The notes beneath the pieces were generated by a model. It was given only the letters and a program-made list of their open reading frames with translations, ran no database searches and was not told the origin of the DNA. DNA of 64,000 bases from Micavibrio_B sp964633355 (lineage in GTDB: Bacteria; Pseudomonadota; Alphaproteobacteria; Micavibrionales; Micavibrionaceae), in NCBI GenBank assembly GCA_964633355.1, contig CAZWGO010000009.1, forward strand, positions 1 through 64,000. The letters are read 5' to 3'. Positions 57,040-64,000 of the stretch are shown in pieces. Position numbers and translations under genes: made by a program. The stretch's first letter is position 1. Each line of letters begins with the position of its first letter.

Positions 57040-57735
57040 ATGTCCGTTGCCCAACGCGCTTTTTATTCCGATGCTGCCGTCACAAATGACGACGATCTTT
57101 TTACTGCCGCTGACAAATTACCCGCAGCAAAACCGGAAGAAAAAATTGCGAAATCTGCAGGACGTCCAAGAAGCGAAGCATCGCGTCAGGCGATTTTAGA
57201 CGCAACCTGGAAAATGCTTCTGCATACTTCCGTCAAGGATATTTCCATCGAAGCGATTGCCAAGAAAGCCAATGTTGGTAAGACGACAATTTATCGCTGG
57301 TGGCCGAATAAGGTTTCAGTGGTGCTGGATGCCATTAACGGCCAGATGATGTTTCCGCCGGCGATCATCAGCGGTCATAGCGCCAAGGAAATGATGATGG
57401 CGCAGCTGGAGCGCTTTGGTAAAACGCTCAAAGGCCGTACAGGCCGCATTATCACGGAAGTCTTCGCGGAGAGCCAAGGCTCGCAAGACCTTCTCGAAAT
57501 TTATTACAAGAATTTCATGCTTCAGCATGAAGAGATTTTGGCCAATATTATCGAGCAAGGAAAAGAGTCCGGCGAATTCGCAATGAATGCGGATACAGCC
57601 CTCGTCGTCGATATGATTTATGGCTCGGTTTTCTATCGCTTGATGAGCAATCCCGAGAGCATTCAGCCTATCTTCTTCGACTCTCTTGCCGTTCTTGGCC
57701 TGAAAGTCCTGTCAGTCTACAAAGCCGCAGCTTAA
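57040..57735 (+). CDS. TetR/AcrR-family transcriptional regulator
   Basis: 231 residues from the ATG at 57040 (GAGG eight bases upstream); a TTG-initiated extension is ignored. An unusual N-terminal tail of about 45 residues precedes the HTH (RQAILDATWKMLLHTSVKDI...VGKTTIYRWWPNK). The C-terminal ligand/dimer domain follows (RFGKTLKGRTGRIITEVFAE). The target and ligand are unknown. A terminator follows the stop. Confidence 0.9.
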   Translation: MSVAQRAFYSDAAVTNDDDLFTAADKLPAAKPEEKIAKSAGRPRSEASRQAILDATWKMLLHTSVKDISIEAIAKKANVGKTTIYRWWPNKVSVVLDAINGQMMFPPAIISGHSAKEMMMAQLERFGKTLKGRTGRIITEVFAESQGSQDLLEIYYKNFMLQHEEILANIIEQGKESGEFAMNADTALVVDMIYGSVFYRLMSNPESIQPIFFDSLAVLGLKVLSVYKAAA

Positions 57736-57746
57736 TTATGTTTCAT

Positions 57747-57784
57747 TAAAAAAGGACGGAGCAAAAACTCCGCCCTTTTTTTTG
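57747..57784. terminator. Bidirectional terminator between tetR-like gene and ahpD
   Basis: GGACGGAG (57754-57761) pairs, with one mismatch, with CTCCGCCC (57768-57775), followed by a run of eight or more T and preceded by six A. It serves the convergent TetR-family gene (plus) and ahpD (minus). Confidence 0.88.
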
Positions 57785-57797
57785 TTTTCGCAAGAGC

Positions 57798-58349
57798 TTA
57801 AGCCGCTTGTGCCATGCTCTGTGGCATAGAACGCATCGCATCGATTGCCGTAGCCGCCGCGTTGACCGTCGCGGCTATTCTCAATGCCACTTGAATCTGC
57901 TCTTTCGACAAATCATGCTTGATCAATTGAGCTTCATGCGCGTCAAGGCACATGCCGCATCCGTTGACGGCAGATACCGCCAGCGCCCAAAGTTCGAAGT
58001 CGATTTTATCGACGCCGTGATTGGCAAGGATATTCATGCGCAGCTTCGCTGACATCGCCTGATACTCCTTGTTGCTCATGATATGAACCGAACGGTAGTA
58101 GACATTGTTCATCGCCATGATGACCGCTGCGGAACGTGCCGCATTGATCGCTTCCGGTGACAATTTATCCTGAACTTCCGATTCGAGTGCAGAGATTACC
58201 TCCGGCTGACGCGTCGCAATCGCGCACGCAAGGAAAGAACCCCAAAGTTGCTGCGATGTAATGCTTTCATCCGCCGACAAGGTCGACAGGTTCAGCTTAA
58301 TATCCTTTGCAAACTCCGGCAGGATGTTTTTCAGATTTTCAACAGTCAT
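57798..58349 (-). CDS. ahpD: Alkyl hydroperoxide reductase AhpD
   Basis: 183 residues. The carboxymuconolactone-decarboxylase fold carries VNGCGMCLDAHEAQ, with active cysteines Cys131 and Cys134, plus His138 and Glu119 in the positions of the proton relay known for mycobacterial AhpD. It recycles oxidised AhpC. The start is two bases after the ahpC stop, so they are one operon, probably under the divergent OxyR. Confidence 0.94.
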   Translation of the reverse strand: MTVENLKNILPEFAKDIKLNLSTLSADESITSQQLWGSFLACAIATRQPEVISALESEVQDKLSPEAINAARSAAVIMAMNNVYYRSVHIMSNKEYQAMSAKLRMNILANHGVDKIDFELWALAVSAVNGCGMCLDAHEAQLIKHDLSKEQIQVALRIAATVNAAATAIDAMRSMPQSMAQAA

Positions 58350-58351
58350 GA

Positions 58352-58921
58352 TTAAGCCGCCTTCTTAGCGAGATCGATCACGTCGCCGCCAACTGGACGG
58401 TTACATGGACACAGATCATCTGTTTGCAGACCGTCAAGAATACGAAGAACTTCTTTCGGGTTGCGGCCAACGTTCAGATTATTGACGGATACGTGCTGGA
58501 TAACGTTATGGGGATCAACCACGAAAGTCGCGCGGTACGCAACGCCAGCATCTTTGTCCAAAACGCCAAGGCCGGAAGCCAGCGTACGGTTTGTGTCAGC
58601 AAAAGACCATTGGTTTAGTTTGTTCAAGTCTTTGTGTTCGCGTCTCCATGCCAGTTTGCAGAATTCGTTATCTGTCGAACCGCCCATGACGATGCAGTCG
58701 CGGTCGGCGAATTCTTCCGTAAGTTTAGCGAATTCAACGATTTCAGTCGGACAGACGAAAGTGAAATCTTTTGGATAGAAGTAAATGACTTTCCATTTAC
58801 CTTCGAAGCTCTTTTCTGTGATTGTTTCGAACGCGGACTGGCCGTTTTCTTCATGAGCGTTAAAGCCCGGCTTGACGCCTGTAACTTCGAATGATGGGAT
58901 TGTGTCGCCGATACCTAGCAT
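58352..58921 (-). CDS. ahpC: Alkyl hydroperoxide reductase AhpC (peroxiredoxin)
   Basis: 189 residues. The peroxidatic site is FYPKDFTFVCPTE (Cys57). Near the C-terminus DDLCPCNRPVGGD holds two further cysteines, Cys171 and Cys173, as in the three-cysteine AhpC that is served by AhpD rather than AhpF. Reduces H2O2 and organic peroxides. First gene of ahpC-ahpD, divergent from oxyR over 134 bases. Confidence 0.95.
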   Translation of the reverse strand: MLGIGDTIPSFEVTGVKPGFNAHEENGQSAFETITEKSFEGKWKVIYFYPKDFTFVCPTEIVEFAKLTEEFADRDCIVMGGSTDNEFCKLAWRREHKDLNKLNQWSFADTNRTLASGLGVLDKDAGVAYRATFVVDPHNVIQHVSVNNLNVGRNPKEVLRILDGLQTDDLCPCNRPVGGDVIDLAKKAA

Positions 58922-59055
58922 ATGTCTAAACTCCTTAAATGTTACGATGCGCTCTTTAAATCAGATTCGCCCCCTTGAAATCCAACCGAAAAAAACGCTA
59001 AGTTTAATCGATAAAAACGATGGAAAATGTTTAAATTAATCGGTATAAGCGAATA

Positions 59056-59943
59056 ATGGAAAATCTGCCGCCTATCCGCCAGTTGCAATATCTCATGGCT
59101 TTGAAAGAGCACAAATCCTTCAGCCGCGCTGCCGAAGCGTGCAATGTAACCCAGTCGACATTTAGTGCCGGTATTGCCGCACTTGAGAACCTGCTCGGCC
59201 ATCAGATGATTAACCGCTCTACGCGCAGTCTGTCTTTTACTGCTTTGGGCGAAGAAATCTGCATCAAAGCCAAGTCGGTTCTTCATCAATCCGGCGAAAT
59301 TATCTCGCTAGCAAAAAGATCGGGAGAAAGCCTTGCCGGACCGCTGCGCCTTGGTATTATCCCAACTATCGCGCCTTATCTCCTGCCCGCGCTTTTGCCA
59401 GCCTTAAACAAAGACTGGCCGGAACTTGAATTGCAATTGCATGAAGATTTAAGCTCCAATTTATTACAAAAACTGGAAACCGGAAAACTCGATATTCTTT
59501 TATTGGCTTTCCCGTTTGAAACGACAGGCTTTCGCCAGATGACGATTTTCAGCGAAGAATTCGTACTTGCAACGTCAGAGAAGAATGACAAAGCGCTCGA
59601 CTTAAATGATATCGAGAATATGGATTTGCTTTTACTCGAAGAAGGTCACTGCCTTCGCTCTCATGCATTGGCCGCTTGCCGTACGCAAAATCCCGAAATC
59701 CGAAAAACCTTTTCGACAACAAGTTTACCGACATTGATCCAGATGGTCAGCAACGGCTATGGCGTCACTTTGCTACCCGATATGGCCGCGCAAAAATCTG
59801 TCTTGCCGCCCAATATCACCATCCGCCGGTTTCTAAAACCTGCGCCGACGCGGGAAATCGGCCTTGTCTGGCGCTCCGGTAGCCTGAAAGACGTAGACGT
59901 TAAGAATTTGGCCAAAACGATAAAATCTTGCCAAAAATCCTAA
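59056..59943 (+). CDS. oxyR: Peroxide-sensing LysR regulator OxyR
   Basis: 295 residues. N-terminal winged HTH (LQYLMALKEHKSFSRAAEAC...TQSTFSAGI), then the LysR effector domain. The redox site LLEEGHCLRSHALAAC has Cys199 and Cys208, identical in number and spacing to the disulfide pair of E. coli OxyR. It is divergent from ahpC, the classical target; the shared 134-base gap is AT-rich and should hold the operator, but I could not fix an ATAG-N7-CTAT series by eye. trhO follows after 19 bases. Confidence 0.93.
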   Translation: MENLPPIRQLQYLMALKEHKSFSRAAEACNVTQSTFSAGIAALENLLGHQMINRSTRSLSFTALGEEICIKAKSVLHQSGEIISLAKRSGESLAGPLRLGIIPTIAPYLLPALLPALNKDWPELELQLHEDLSSNLLQKLETGKLDILLLAFPFETTGFRQMTIFSEEFVLATSEKNDKALDLNDIENMDLLLLEEGHCLRSHALAACRTQNPEIRKTFSTTSLPTLIQMVSNGYGVTLLPDMAAQKSVLPPNITIRRFLKPAPTREIGLVWRSGSLKDVDVKNLAKTIKSCQKS

Positions 59944-59962
59944 GGAGCGTTAAGAAAGCGAC

Positions 59963-60859
59963 ATGAACTGGACCGTTTGCGCCCTATACCGCTTTGTCGA
60001 AATCAACGATCTTCCCGCCATGCAGGAAGCGGTGAAAGCTATTTGCTCGAAACATAATATCTGCGGCACAATTTTACTGGCACCGGAAGGCATCAATGGC
60101 ACGGTCGGCGCGCCGACGCCGGAAGATATGGAAGTGTTAATTAACTTCCTCGACGCAAAACTTGAAGTCCGCAAAGGGCAGGTTAAATACTCGGAAAGCA
60201 ATAAGCGTCCTTTCCTGCGGGCGAAGATCAAGCTGAAAAAAGAAATCATCACCATGCGCCAGCCGCAGGCGAACCCGACGAAAGTCGTCGGCACTTATGT
60301 AGAGCCGAAAGACTGGAACGCACTCATTTCCGATCCCGATGTTTTGGTCTTGGATACGCGCAATGATTACGAAACCCAGCTCGGTATTTTCAAAGGCGCG
60401 GTCGATCCGGATATCAAAATCTTTACTGAATTCACCGAGTTTGTAAAAACCAAACTTGATCCAAAAAAACACCAAAAAGTTGCCATGTTCTGCACAGGTG
60501 GTATCCGCTGTGAAAAAGCGTCAAGCTATATGCTCGGCGAAGGCTTCGGCGAAGTCTATCACCTCAAAGGCGGCATTTTAAAATATCTTGAAGAAATACC
60601 TGCCGAAGAGTCGATGTGGGAAGGCGAATGCTTTGTCTTCGACCGCCGCGTCGGCATCAAACATGGCCTTGAGCAAGGCATTCTCGATACATGCTATGGA
60701 TGCCGCGCCTCTATCTATCCGGAAGACCGTACTCGCCCCGAATTCGAAGAAGGCGTTTCCTGTCATCATTGCCACGGCACACTCACCGAAAAACAAATTG
60801 CCTCTAAACGCATGCGTCATCAGCATAAGATGCAGCATGCGAAGAAGATGAGCGCATAA
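59963..60859 (+). CDS. trhO: tRNA uridine(34) hydroxylase TrhO (rhodanese-related)
   Basis: 298 residues. N-terminal acylphosphatase-like part, then a rhodanese domain with FCTGGIRCEKASSYML (active Cys177, conserved Cys183). A C-terminal zinc-type part follows with CYGCRASI and CHHCHG. TrhO (YceA) carries out oxygen-dependent 5-hydroxylation of U34 in several tRNAs. It lies 19 bases after oxyR, same strand, so it is likely co-transcribed with it. Confidence 0.93.
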   Translation: MNWTVCALYRFVEINDLPAMQEAVKAICSKHNICGTILLAPEGINGTVGAPTPEDMEVLINFLDAKLEVRKGQVKYSESNKRPFLRAKIKLKKEIITMRQPQANPTKVVGTYVEPKDWNALISDPDVLVLDTRNDYETQLGIFKGAVDPDIKIFTEFTEFVKTKLDPKKHQKVAMFCTGGIRCEKASSYMLGEGFGEVYHLKGGILKYLEEIPAEESMWEGECFVFDRRVGIKHGLEQGILDTCYGCRASIYPEDRTRPEFEEGVSCHHCHGTLTEKQIASKRMRHQHKMQHAKKMSA

Positions 60860-60861
60860 AT

Positions 60862-60885
60862 AAAAACCGCCTTTCGGCGGTTTTT
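60862..60885. terminator. Bidirectional terminator after trhO
   Basis: AAAAACCGCC (60862-60871), loop TTTC, GGCGGTTTTT (60876-60885). Perfect ten-base arms with A and T ends serve trhO on plus and the EF-hand gene on minus. Confidence 0.93.
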
Positions 60886-60892
60886 CTAAATC

Positions 60893-61408
60893 CTACTTCT
60901 TGGCAGCTTCTGCCGCTTTCTTTTTCTCGTAAGCCGCTTTCATTTTCTCGACTTGCGCCTTGATTTTTTTCTGCACATCCTCGACCTCGGCTTTCGTTAC
61001 CTTGCCATCACCGTTTTCATCCATGGCTTTGAAGCGGCGTGTCGAGTCTTCCATAAACTCGGCTTTGGTAACTGTGCCATCACGGTTGTTATCCAGCATT
61101 TTATATTGAGCCATCATTTCCGGCTCTACTTTTTTCTTCGCGGCCTCATCCGGCAATTGCTTGGCGTTGTTTTTGTAGAGAAGCGCTTTGAACTCATCGG
61201 AAGATATTTTGCCGTCTTTGTTCGTATCGAAAGCGGCAAAATCGCGGCCGGCAACGGCGTCGGCTTCAGCTTTGGAAACAGTGCCGTCATTATTGGAGTC
61301 GATGGCGGATTTTGCAGGAGCTGCTTTTTTAGCATCTTGCGCATATGCTGCCAGCGGCGCGCCAATCAGAGCCAAAACAGCAGCAGAAAGTAGGAAATAA
61401 TTTTTCAT
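60893..61408 (-). CDS. Secreted EF-hand protein with four calcium loops
   Basis: 171 residues from the ATG at 61408 (AAGGG seven bases upstream). Signal peptide about 1-24 (ending YAQ). Four canonical 12-residue EF-hand loops: 37-48 (DSNNDGTVSKAE), 61-72 (DTNKDGKISSDE), 106-117 (DNNRDGTVTKAE), 130-141 (DENGDGKVTKAE). All positions needed for Ca2+ are filled. The Lys/Ala-rich C-terminus is helical. Periplasmic or exported calcium-binding protein of unknown role; calmodulin-like architecture but bacterial. Confidence 0.88.
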   Translation of the reverse strand: MKNYFLLSAAVLALIGAPLAAYAQDAKKAAPAKSAIDSNNDGTVSKAEADAVAGRDFAAFDTNKDGKISSDEFKALLYKNNAKQLPDEAAKKKVEPEMMAQYKMLDNNRDGTVTKAEFMEDSTRRFKAMDENGDGKVTKAEVEDVQKKIKAQVEKMKAAYEKKKAAEAAKK

Positions 61409-61486
61409 GGTCGAACCCTTAAAAAGTAAATTTGATACGCTGATATGTATCATCTTTTTGCATAAGGTCCAGTGGGTTTCAGCTAT

Positions 61487-62299
61487 TTACTTAGGGGAAA
61501 TGTCTAGAACAGCCCGGGGCAACTTACCGCCTGTCGCTTCAATATTGCTGTAATTGGCAATTTTAGCCGGGCCACGCAACTGGACGACAAGGCGCGAACC
61601 GTTGGCGTCGCTTTCCGCCTGATAAGAGGCAATCAGCAGCGATTTCGGGAAAGTCTTGCTTTTGGCGGCTTTCCACTCGAACCCCGGGATTTCGATTAGG
61701 AGGATTTTCTCTTCATTATCTATGTCATAGTTAATCTTGATCGATTGACCAAGATCCAGAACCAGCCTTGAATATTCTTTTTTCTCGCCGATACGCAAAT
61801 CCTGAACGATTTTCTGGCCGGAAACCACCGGTTTCGGCGCTTCAACTTTTTTAGCTTCGACTGGCTTTGCGGGCGGCTTTGCTTCAGGTTTCGGCGGCGG
61901 CGCGACTTCCGCCTTCTGAACAGGCTTCACAGGGACCGCAGGCGGCGCTGTGACTGGAACAGGCAGTGGAGCAGGAACCGGAGCCGCGACGGGTGCAGGC
62001 TTCATATTATACGTCGCATCGATACGATCGAGGCCGAGGGAGAGGTCTTTGAATTTCTGCTCCATCACGTCAATCTTTGCGATCTTCGGACGATTGGCGG
62101 CGACCTCCTGTTGAAGCGCGGCAATCTGTTGTTCGAGCTTGGCGATTTTATCGGCTTCACCAGACGGCGCGGCTTCGGTTTTTTGCAAAGAGACTGGGTC
62201 TTTTTTTGCCTTCATCCCATCGGCAGGCGTTTCGCAAGCGCTTAGCAAAAGGCTGCAACCAAAAACGAAACTTAATAATGATCGGGACGGATAAAACAT
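61487..62299 (-). CDS. Lipoprotein with coiled coil and AMIN-like domain
   Basis: 270 residues. Lipobox at Cys22 (LLLSAC). A coiled coil (about 52-95, AKLEQQIAALQQEVAANR) is followed by a long Pro/Ala/Lys-rich stretch (about 105-160) that could span the periplasm. The C-terminal domain IVQDLRIGEKKEYSRLVLDL resembles the AMIN domain, which binds cell wall or places envelope proteins. The Shine-Dalgarno AGGGG sits in the 3' arm of a hairpin next to the start. Confidence 0.7.
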   Translation of the reverse strand: MFYPSRSLLSFVFGCSLLLSACETPADGMKAKKDPVSLQKTEAAPSGEADKIAKLEQQIAALQQEVAANRPKIAKIDVMEQKFKDLSLGLDRIDATYNMKPAPVAAPVPAPLPVPVTAPPAVPVKPVQKAEVAPPPKPEAKPPAKPVEAKKVEAPKPVVSGQKIVQDLRIGEKKEYSRLVLDLGQSIKINYDIDNEEKILLIEIPGFEWKAAKSKTFPKSLLIASYQAESDANGSRLVVQLRGPAKIANYSNIEATGGKLPRAVLDISPK

Positions 62300-62301
62300 G
62301 A

Positions 62302-62319
62302 GCCCCTAAAATGAGGGGC
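62302..62319 (-). promoter_or_regulatory. Hairpin covering the ribosome-binding site of the AMIN lipoprotein
   Basis: On the minus strand GCCCCT, loop CATTTT, AGGGGC. The second arm contains the only Shine-Dalgarno-like AGGGG, three bases before the ATG at 62299. There is no T-run to make it a strong terminator. It may limit translation or couple it to the upstream glycosyltransferase. Confidence 0.5.
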
Positions 62320-62332
62320 GAATCAACAAGGG

Positions 62333-63451
62333 TCAATTCGTTGGGGCCGATTGGCCGATCTTATCCACAGAGCTATAAACAGCCATTGTTTTGACCGCCA
62401 TGGATTTAAAAGAAAATTGCCGCTCAAAACTTTCCCGCGCGGCATGGCCCAACTCGAGTTGCAGCTTTTTATCCGGAATGACAAGCCGCAGCGTATAGGA
62501 TAATTTTTCAACATCTTCCGCCGGAACCAAATATCCGGTTTTACCTTCCTGTACAGCCTCGGAAACGCCGCCAACATCACTGGCAATCACCGGCAGGCTG
62601 GATCGCATGGCTTCCAATATACTTCTCGGGAAACCTTCCCATTTTGAAATCAGCAAATACAGGTCGGCTTTTTTTTCCAGCAGCTCTGCAACATCGTGGC
62701 GTTCGCCCATAAACAATACACGGTCATCAATATTCAAGTCGATGGCAAGATCACGAAGCTCCGTATCGTCCCCGCCCCCAACAAACTCCATCATCCATGA
62801 TAAATCTTTTAGTGTCGCCAAGGCGCGTAGCAGCGTCTCGTGATCTTTTTGCGCACCGATCCGCGCTACCATCATCAGACGCGCTGGGCCTTCTTTTATT
62901 TCTCGCGTGATAGCAGGCCTTTCCGGCATCCCGTTATGAACCAGCGTCAGCTTATGATCGGGGACGATTTTGTTTTTCTTTGCCAGTTCGTAATCAAAGC
63001 CACTGACGGTAATGACGTGATCGCTGAAGAACCCCGCGCCTTTTTCAAGGAAGGTATAGATGGCTCTCTGCAATTTCGGCACGCCGTCCGTAAAGGCCCA
63101 GCCATGGGCGGTAAAGATTACTTTTACTTTAGCGGCTTTCGCTGCCAGCCTTCCGAGCAAACCTGCTTTCGATGAGTGACAGGACAAGATATCCGGCTTT
63201 ATCTCTGTCAGAACCGATTTTATCTGATTAAATGCTTTCCAGTCCTTGGCCGGATGAATAGCTCTTTCCAGATCGGGAATTTCATAAATTTTAACTCCCT
63301 GCTCTTCAAGGAAATCGGTGACTTTACCAAAGCTGCCGGTGAGAATGCTCACTTCATGACCCTGAGACTTCATCCATAGGGAAAGATCGCGCACATGGAT
63401 CTGCGCGCCGCCTAATTCGTCCATCCGGGTGATAAGATAAGCAATTTTCAT
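62333..63451 (-). CDS. GT4-family glycosyltransferase
   Basis: 372 residues with the GT-B fold. The N-terminal acceptor half begins KIAYLITRMDELGGAQIHVR. The C-terminal donor half has LMMVARIGAQKDHETLLRAL, and the family's E-x7-E region is seen as SKWEGFPRSILEAMRSSLPVI. It transfers a sugar, probably onto a surface glycan. Donor and acceptor are unknown. The divergent epimerase next door suggests a polysaccharide locus beyond the right edge. Confidence 0.9.
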   Translation of the reverse strand: MKIAYLITRMDELGGAQIHVRDLSLWMKSQGHEVSILTGSFGKVTDFLEEQGVKIYEIPDLERAIHPAKDWKAFNQIKSVLTEIKPDILSCHSSKAGLLGRLAAKAAKVKVIFTAHGWAFTDGVPKLQRAIYTFLEKGAGFFSDHVITVSGFDYELAKKNKIVPDHKLTLVHNGMPERPAITREIKEGPARLMMVARIGAQKDHETLLRALATLKDLSWMMEFVGGGDDTELRDLAIDLNIDDRVLFMGERHDVAELLEKKADLYLLISKWEGFPRSILEAMRSSLPVIASDVGGVSEAVQEGKTGYLVPAEDVEKLSYTLRLVIPDKKLQLELGHAARESFERQFSFKSMAVKTMAVYSSVDKIGQSAPTN

Positions 63452-63514
63452 GGTCTTCGGAATGTTGTATAAGCGATCAAGAATTTAAATCAAGGCCAGT
63501 AAAGGTTTTCAGGC

Positions 63515-64000
63515 ATGTCTTCATCACAGAAAGTAGCCATTATCGGCGGCAGCGGCTTTATCGGCTCCAATCTCGCCTCCGATCTCTGGAAAGGCGGGCA
63601 TTATGTGGCCATTGCCGATGTTCAGCCGAGCCGCCCCTACCCTGATTTCTCGAGACATGCCGATGTGCGCGACATGAATAGCCTGATCCCGGCCCTCGAA
63701 GGCTGTGATGTTATCATCAATCTCGCCGCCCAGCATCGCGACGATGTCAAGCCCGTCAGCCTCTACTACGATGTGAATGTCACGGGCGCAGAAAATATCT
63801 GCGCCGCGGCTGAAAAAACCGGCATCAAGAAAATCATATTTACCTCTTCCGCCGCCGTTTACGGCCACCATCATTACGAAGCGAATGAAGATTCGCCGCA
63901 TGATCCGATCGGCCCGTATGGAGAAACAAAATCACAAGCCGAAGACGTTTTCAAAAAATGGCAGGCGAAAGACCCGGGCCAGCGCACACTCGTCATTGTT
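63515..64000 (+). CDS. NAD-dependent sugar epimerase/dehydratase, 5' part
   Basis: 162 residues are present before the right edge. The Rossmann motif is AIIGGSGFIGSNL (residues 8-20). VIINLAAQHRDD and the start of the catalytic site are seen: FTSSAAVYG, then GPYGETKSQAE with the Tyr-x3-Lys pair. Extended short-chain dehydrogenase, nucleotide-sugar type. AAAGG lies about nine bases upstream of the ATG. The exact sugar cannot be assigned. Confidence 0.9.
   Translation, partial: MSSSQKVAIIGGSGFIGSNLASDLWKGGHYVAIADVQPSRPYPDFSRHADVRDMNSLIPALEGCDVIINLAAQHRDDVKPVSLYYDVNVTGAENICAAAEKTGIKKIIFTSSAAVYGHHHYEANEDSPHDPIGPYGETKSQAEDVFKKWQAKDPGQRTLVIV

Noticed and set aside
58922..59055. Attempt to fix OxyR half-sites (ATAG-N7-CTAT) between ahpC and oxyR
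   Set aside because: Several GATA and TATA-like words occur, but no set with proper spacing could be supported by eye.

Overview
The window reads as a chromosomal segment of a free-living alphaproteobacterium of moderate GC. The lineage markers are a CpdR-type single-domain receiver, a HisZ-PurA pair, a cpa/tad pilus locus in the Caulobacter style, the pal-cpoB-tilS-ftsH-(glmM) order, and HWE/HisKA_2-like kinases. I cannot place it below class from sequence alone. No phage, CRISPR array, intact insertion sequence or rRNA was seen. One tRNA (Val, GAC) is present.

Layout. (1) 1-5.8 kb, minus strand: a two-component pair, glpD, glpK and the 5' part of dinB, packed like one operon. (2) 5.9-11 kb: a YjbH-like outer-membrane protein, rluD overlapping a secreted beta-propeller-like protein, cpdR and tRNA-Val. 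(3) 11.1-20.1 kb: a CzcCBA heavy-metal RND efflux operon with a Cys/His-rich leader protein, then a HisKA_2 kinase/receiver pair and a further kinase. This looks like an accessory block beside the tRNA. (4) 20.1-24.1 kb: a glycogen-debranching-type enzyme overlapping treZ (trehalose release). (5) 24.3-38.1 kb: a nearly complete Tad (Flp) pilus system: a pilN-domain secreted protein, tadD, tadC, tadB, tadA, cpaE/tadZ, cpaD, cpaC, cpaB, tadV, flp, a TadG-like protein and two TadE-like pseudopilins. It is interrupted by about 880 bp of repeat-rich non-coding DNA. A full CtrA-type site (TTAA-N7-TTAA) lies upstream of flp.

(6) 38.2-45.5 kb, minus strand: glmM-thiD-hisZ-purA followed without meaningful gaps by a membrane-anchored pseudokinase and a small polytopic membrane protein. 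The last two are the best candidates for undescribed biology here. (7) 45.5-48.2 kb: three single genes (SGNH hydrolase, thioredoxin-NHL protein, orphan protein) lie between glmM and ftsH. (8) 48.2-52.7 kb: pal, cpoB, tilS, ftsH; ftsH has a good alphaproteobacterial RpoH-type promoter. (9) 52.8-56.9 kb: a SirB1-like protein, a DolP-like BON lipoprotein, yraN, rsmI and a divergent LpoA/LppC-like lipoprotein, resembling the yraL-yraP neighbourhood of enterobacteria. (10) 57-61.4 kb: a TetR regulator, AhpD and AhpC, divergent OxyR (Cys199 and Cys208 conserved), TrhO and a secreted EF-hand protein. (11) 61.5-64 kb: an AMIN-domain lipoprotein, a GT4 glycosyltransferase and the start of an NAD-dependent sugar epimerase that runs off the right edge.

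How it fits together: most of the window serves the cell envelope (Tad pilus, Pal/CpoB, DolP, LpoA-like, AMIN protein, YjbH, sugar enzymes) and stress handling (metal efflux, peroxide defence, FtsH, DinB, trehalose). CpdR and the CtrA-like site at flp suggest that pilus expression may be tied to the cell cycle, as in Caulobacter; this is inference from sequence only.
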